Shown: positions 59,998 to 64,000 of the stretch, piece by piece
Layout: every line of letters starts with the position of its first letter
Position numbering within the stretch: the first letter of the stretch is position 1
Assembly (NCBI RefSeq): GCF_009377195.2
Contig: NZ_VJXX01000001.1
Location: 744,001 to 808,000 of the forward strand
Length of the DNA stretch: 64,000 bases
DNA from: Arthrobacter bussei
GTDB lineage: Bacteria; Actinomycetota; Actinomycetes; Actinomycetales; Micrococcaceae
Direction: 5' to 3'
Notes under the pieces: generated by a model
Seen by the model: only the letters and a program-made list of their open reading frames with translations
The model's database searches: none
Told to the model about the DNA's origin: nothing
Program-made: the position numbers and the translations under genes

Positions 59998-60834
59998 TTA
60001 AGCCTGTCCTCCTTCAGTCGCGGCTGTAGAAGCTGCGGCGGTCTCGGCGGGTGCTGACGCACCCTGGCCCTCGGAACGCTCGGGAGCGCGACGACGACGG
60101 TCGCCGCCACGGTCGGCGCCGGCAGGGCCACGGCCCGGACGGTCTCCACCGCGGCCGCGGGAAGGAGCAGCGGCAGCCTGGGCTGCGAGTTCCTTCGCCG
60201 TGACGTCACCCTTGTAGATCCAGACCTTCACGCCGATGCGGCCGAAGGTGGTCTTCGCTTCGAAGAAGCCGTAGTCGATGTTGGCGCGGAGCGTGTGCAG
60301 GGGAACGCGTCCCTCGCGGTAGAACTCCGAACGGCTCATCTCGGCGCCACCGAGGCGACCGGAGCACTGGACACGGATGCCCTTGGCTCCCGCACGCTGG
60401 GCGGACTGCATGGCCTTCTTCATCGCGCGGCGGAAGGCCACGCGGGAGGAGAGCTGCTCAGCGATGCCCTGGGCGACGAGCTGTGCCTCGATCTCGGGGT
60501 TCTTGACCTCGAGGATGTTCAGCTGGACCTGCTTGCCGGTGAGCTTCTCGAGCTCGCCGCGGATGCGGTCCGCCTCGGCTCCACGGCGGCCGATCACGAT
60601 ACCGGGACGTGCCGTGTGGATGTCCACGCGGACACGGTCACGGGTGCGCTCGATCTCGACCTTCGCGATGCCGGCGCGGTCCATGCCGGTCGACATCAGC
60701 TGGCGGATCTTGATGTCCTCACGGACGAAGTCGCGGTAGCGCTGGCCCGGCTTGTTGCTGTCGGCGAACCAGTGTGACCTGTGGTCGGTGGTGATGCCGA
60801 GTCGGAACCCGTGCGGGTTTACTTTCTGTCCCAC
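59998..60834 (-). CDS. rpsC: 30S ribosomal protein S3
   Basis: 278 residues. Core: [22 protein letters not shown] domain [60 protein letters not shown] and [13 protein letters not shown]. The last 55 residues are Arg/Gly/Ala-rich ([20 protein letters not shown]) and end acidic, typical of actinobacteria. Confidence 0.97.
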   Translation of the reverse strand: MGQKVNPHGFRLGITTDHRSHWFADSNKPGQRYRDFVREDIKIRQLMSTGMDRAGIAKVEIERTRDRVRVDIHTARPGIVIGRRGAEADRIRGELEKLTGKQVQLNILEVKNPEIEAQLVAQGIAEQLSSRVAFRRAMKKAMQSAQRAGAKGIRVQCSGRLGGAEMSRSEFYREGRVPLHTLRANIDYGFFEAKTTFGRIGVKVWIYKGDVTAKELAAQAAAAPSRGRGGDRPGRGPAGADRGGDRRRRAPERSEGQGASAPAETAAASTAATEGGQA

Positions 60835-61200
60835 TTAGCGGACCTCCACTTTCTCAGGGGTAGCGACGACAACCGTGATGTGGCTGGTCCGCTTGTTGAT
60901 GCGGAACGCACGGCCCTGGGCGCGCGGCCGGAACCGCTTCATCGTGGGGCCTTCATCAACGAATGCCTCGCTGATGATGAGGTTGTCCTCGTCGAAGGCG
61001 ACGCCGTCACGGTCCGCGAGGACTCGTGCGTTGGCCATCGCCGACTGGACCACCTTGAATACCGGCTCCGAAGCAACCTGTGGGGCAAACTTCAGAATAG
61101 CCAGAGCCTCATTCGCCTGCTTACCACGAACAAGGTTGACGACGCGCCGGGCCTTCATAGGCGTTACGCGGATATGACGCGCAATAGCCTTGGCTTCCAT
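60835..61200 (-). CDS. rplV: 50S ribosomal protein L22
   Basis: 121 residues: [40 protein letters not shown] and the tunnel loop with [20 protein letters not shown]. Adjacent to rpsC (no gap). Confidence 0.97.
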   Translation of the reverse strand: MEAKAIARHIRVTPMKARRVVNLVRGKQANEALAILKFAPQVASEPVFKVVQSAMANARVLADRDGVAFDEDNLIISEAFVDEGPTMKRFRPRAQGRAFRINKRTSHITVVVATPEKVEVR

Positions 61201-61237
61201 TGCTTTCCTTCTCTCGTCTTAGCCGTAAGAGCAGCGC

Positions 61238-61519
61238 CTAGCGGCGCTTGCCCTTGCGGTCGTCCTTAACATGGCCGCGGAAGGTCCGCGTGGGAGCGAA
61301 TTCGCCGAGCTTGTGCCCGACCATCGACTCGGTGACGAACACCGGGATGTGCTTGCGTCCGTCGTGCACCGCGATCGTGTGCCCGAGCATGTCGGGGACG
61401 ATCATGGAGCGGCGGGACCACGTCTTGATGACGTTCTTCGTGCCCGATTCGTTCTCGCGAGCGACCTTTACATACAGGTGCTGATCGACGAAGGGGCCTT
61501 TCTTCAGGCTGCGTGGCAT
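61238..61519 (-). CDS. rpsS: 30S ribosomal protein S19
   Basis: 93 residues: [40 protein letters not shown], and [20 protein letters not shown]. Standard. 12 bp after rplB. Confidence 0.97.
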   Translation of the reverse strand: MPRSLKKGPFVDQHLYVKVARENESGTKNVIKTWSRRSMIVPDMLGHTIAVHDGRKHIPVFVTESMVGHKLGEFAPTRTFRGHVKDDRKGKRR

Positions 61520-61531
61520 GTCTCCAGGCTC

Positions 61532-62371
<840 letters not shown>

Positions 62372-62403
62372 AACTCAATTCCTCGTTAAAGTGGTCTCCG
62401 CTC

Positions 62404-62709
62404 TCAGGAGAGCGGACCGCCGAAGATGTCGATCGAGCCCTCTTTGAGGGACACGATGGCACGCTTGGTGCCCTTGCGCTGGCCCCAGCCGAACTTGGTG
62501 CGCTTGCGCTTGCCAACCCGGTTGATGGTGTTGATGGAGTCGACCTTCACGGAGAAGATCTTCTCGACCGCCAGCTTGATTTCTTCCTTGTTCGAGCGGG
62601 GGTCGACCAGGAAGGTGTACTTGCCTTCGTCGATCAGGCCGTAGCTCTTCTCCGAGACGACGGGTGCAATGACGACGTCGCGCGGGTCCTTTGCGATGCT
62701 GCCGCTCAC
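62404..62709 (-). CDS. rplW: 50S ribosomal protein L23
   Basis: 101 residues: [40 protein letters not shown] and [20 protein letters not shown]. Exit-tunnel docking site for trigger factor and SRP. Start overlaps rplD stop by 4 bp. Confidence 0.97.
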   Translation of the reverse strand: MSGSIAKDPRDVVIAPVVSEKSYGLIDEGKYTFLVDPRSNKEEIKLAVEKIFSVKVDSINTINRVGKRKRTKFGWGQRKGTKRAIVSLKEGSIDIFGGPLS

Positions 62710-63329
62710 GTGGCATCCTCCTCGGTGATGACATCAGCCGAACCGACGAACTGGTCGTAGGCGGCCTTGGTGAAGATCACGTCATCGGACACCAGCACGT
62801 CGTACGTGTTGAGCTGGTCCACATAGAGGACGTGTACCTCGGGGACGTTGCGCACGGACAGTGCGGCGACGTCGTTGGCACGCTCGATCACGACGAGCAG
62901 GCGGGGCCGCTCGGAGATCGCGCGCAGGGTCTCGATGGCACCCTTGGTGGACGGCTTGCCGCCGTCGACCAGGGACTCGAGAACGTGGATACGACCGTTG
63001 CGTGCCCGGTCCGAGAGGGCGCCACGCAGTGCAGCAGCCTTCATCTTCTTGGGGGTGCGCTGGCTGTAGTCGCGGGGCGTGGGCCCGTGGACGACGCCAC
63101 CACCGGTCATGTGGGGGGCGCGGATCGAACCCTGGCGGGCGCGACCGGTTCCCTTCTGCTTGAACGGCTTGCGGCCTGCGCCGCTGACCTCGGCACGCGT
63201 CTTCGTCTTGTGCGTGCCCTGGCGGGCGGCAGCAAGCTGAGCCACGACGACCTGGTGCAGCAGCGGCACGTTGGTCTGTGCGTCGAAGATCTCCGCGGGG
63301 AGATCGACCTGTACTGGATTGGCAGCCAT
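62706..63329 (-). CDS. rplD: 50S ribosomal protein L4
   Basis: 207 residues: [40 protein letters not shown], the tunnel loop [20 protein letters not shown] and [20 protein letters not shown]. 4 bp after rplC. Confidence 0.97.
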   Translation of the reverse strand: MAANPVQVDLPAEIFDAQTNVPLLHQVVVAQLAAARQGTHKTKTRAEVSGAGRKPFKQKGTGRARQGSIRAPHMTGGGVVHGPTPRDYSQRTPKKMKAAALRGALSDRARNGRIHVLESLVDGGKPSTKGAIETLRAISERPRLLVVIERANDVAALSVRNVPEVHVLYVDQLNTYDVLVSDDVIFTKAAYDQFVGSADVITEEDAT

Positions 63330-63333
63330 GTGG

Positions 63334-63990
63334 CTATGCTCCCTTCACGGCGGTGCGTACGAGGACGACCTGGCCGCGGGCGCCGGGGACGGCGCCCTTG
63401 ATCAGCAGCAGCGACTTCTCGGCGTCGACAGCGTGAACCTTGAGGTTCAGCGTGGTCTGACGAACGGCACCCATGCGGCCTGCCATTTTCATTCCACGGA
63501 AGACGCGGCTGGGGGTGGATGCTCCACCGATGGAACCGGGCTTGCGGTGGTTCTTGTGGGCACCGTGCGATGCACCGACGCCGTGGAAACCGTGGCGCTT
63601 CATGACGCCCGCGAAGCCCTTGCCCTTGGTGGTGCCGATGACGTCGACCGTCTGGCCGGCCTCGAACATCCCGACGGACAGTTCCTGACCGAGCGAGTAG
63701 GAGTCGGCGTCGGAGGTCCGCAGTTCGACGACGTGACGGCGAGGCGTGACGCCTGCCTTCTCGAAGTGGCCGACGAGCGGCTTGGTGACCTTGCGGGGAT
63801 CGATCTGGCCGAAGCCGATCTGCACGGCGGTGTAGCCGTCCTTCTCCTCGTCGAGGAGCTGCGTGATGACGTTCGAGTCAGCCTGGACGACGGTGACGGG
63901 GATGAGGATGTTGTTCTCGTCCCAGACCTGGGTCATGCCGAGCTTGATGCCCAGCAGGCCCTTGACCTGGCGCGTAAGTGAAGTAGACAT
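63334..63990 (-). CDS. rplC: 50S ribosomal protein L3
   Basis: 218 residues: [60 protein letters not shown] and [23 protein letters not shown] 63990, 10 bp before the window end. rpsJ would be expected just beyond. Confidence 0.97.
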   Translation of the reverse strand: MSTSLTRQVKGLLGIKLGMTQVWDENNILIPVTVVQADSNVITQLLDEEKDGYTAVQIGFGQIDPRKVTKPLVGHFEKAGVTPRRHVVELRTSDADSYSLGQELSVGMFEAGQTVDVIGTTKGKGFAGVMKRHGFHGVGASHGAHKNHRKPGSIGGASTPSRVFRGMKMAGRMGAVRQTTLNLKVHAVDAEKSLLLIKGAVPGARGQVVLVRTAVKGA

Positions 63991-64000
63991 GTGTATCCGC

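Overview
The window looks like chromosome of a high-GC Gram-positive bacterium of the Micrococcaceae, most likely an Arthrobacter or Pseudarthrobacter relative. Evidence: strong GC bias at third codon positions, actinobacterial ribosomal proteins with long low-complexity tails, an spc operon without rpsN as known for Micrococcus luteus, a heme-GAF DevS/DosS-type kinase, and the actinobacterial nitrate/nitrite set with a HemD-winged-helix (NnaR-type) protein. No rRNA, tRNA, CRISPR array or intact transposase was seen.

0-8.7 kb is a dormancy/hypoxia-like module: a LuxR-type response regulator and a two-GAF histidine kinase (DosR/DosS-like), universal stress proteins (one frameshifted), two pyridoxamine-phosphate-oxidase-fold proteins, a zinc alcohol dehydrogenase, a small zinc-ribbon protein, an emfourin-like protease inhibitor, an unrecognised overlapping gene pair and a BON-domain protein. 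A 16-bp interrupted palindrome, AGGGTCTTTCGGCCCT, recurs in the intergenic regions and resembles the DosR box. This is the best candidate for a coherent, little-described system in the window.

8.8-16.3 kb is a scarred accessory segment. Two partial VIT1/CCC1-type transporter genes share a 216-bp direct repeat. Between and beside them lie decayed conjugation genes on the minus strand (VirB4/TraC-like ATPase, TraG/VirD4-like coupling protein, DUF4913), still with ATGA-type overlaps but carrying nonsense codons, a 13-bp tandem duplication in the Walker A region, a G10 run and six 8-bp tandem repeats. YjbR-like, ArfB-like and alcohol dehydrogenase genes also lie here, and a second VirB4 scrap sits just before narK.

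16.4-29.9 kb carries nitrate and nitrite assimilation: narK, nitrate reductase and its FAD/[2Fe-2S] partner on the plus strand; nnaR-like, SUMT and nirB on the minus strand; nirD and a CbiX-like ferrochelatase divergent from nirB. SUMT and CbiX would supply the siroheme that NirB needs. An aminotransferase-V protein and a DUF305 lipoprotein follow.

30.0-47.9 kb begins with glmM-rpsI-rplM and ends with truA. Between rplM and truA lie a complete-looking Tad/Flp pilus cluster (flp, tadE, tadG, cpaB, tadZ, tadA, tadB, tadC, tadV) with an embedded OmpR-type regulator, histidine kinase and an HPt-like protein lacking its histidine, followed by a DUF4397 protein, class F sortase, ECF sigma and anti-sigma operon. 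47.9-64 kb is the alpha, spc and S10 ribosomal superoperon on the minus strand, with terminator-like hairpins between rpsQ and rplN, after rplO and after map.
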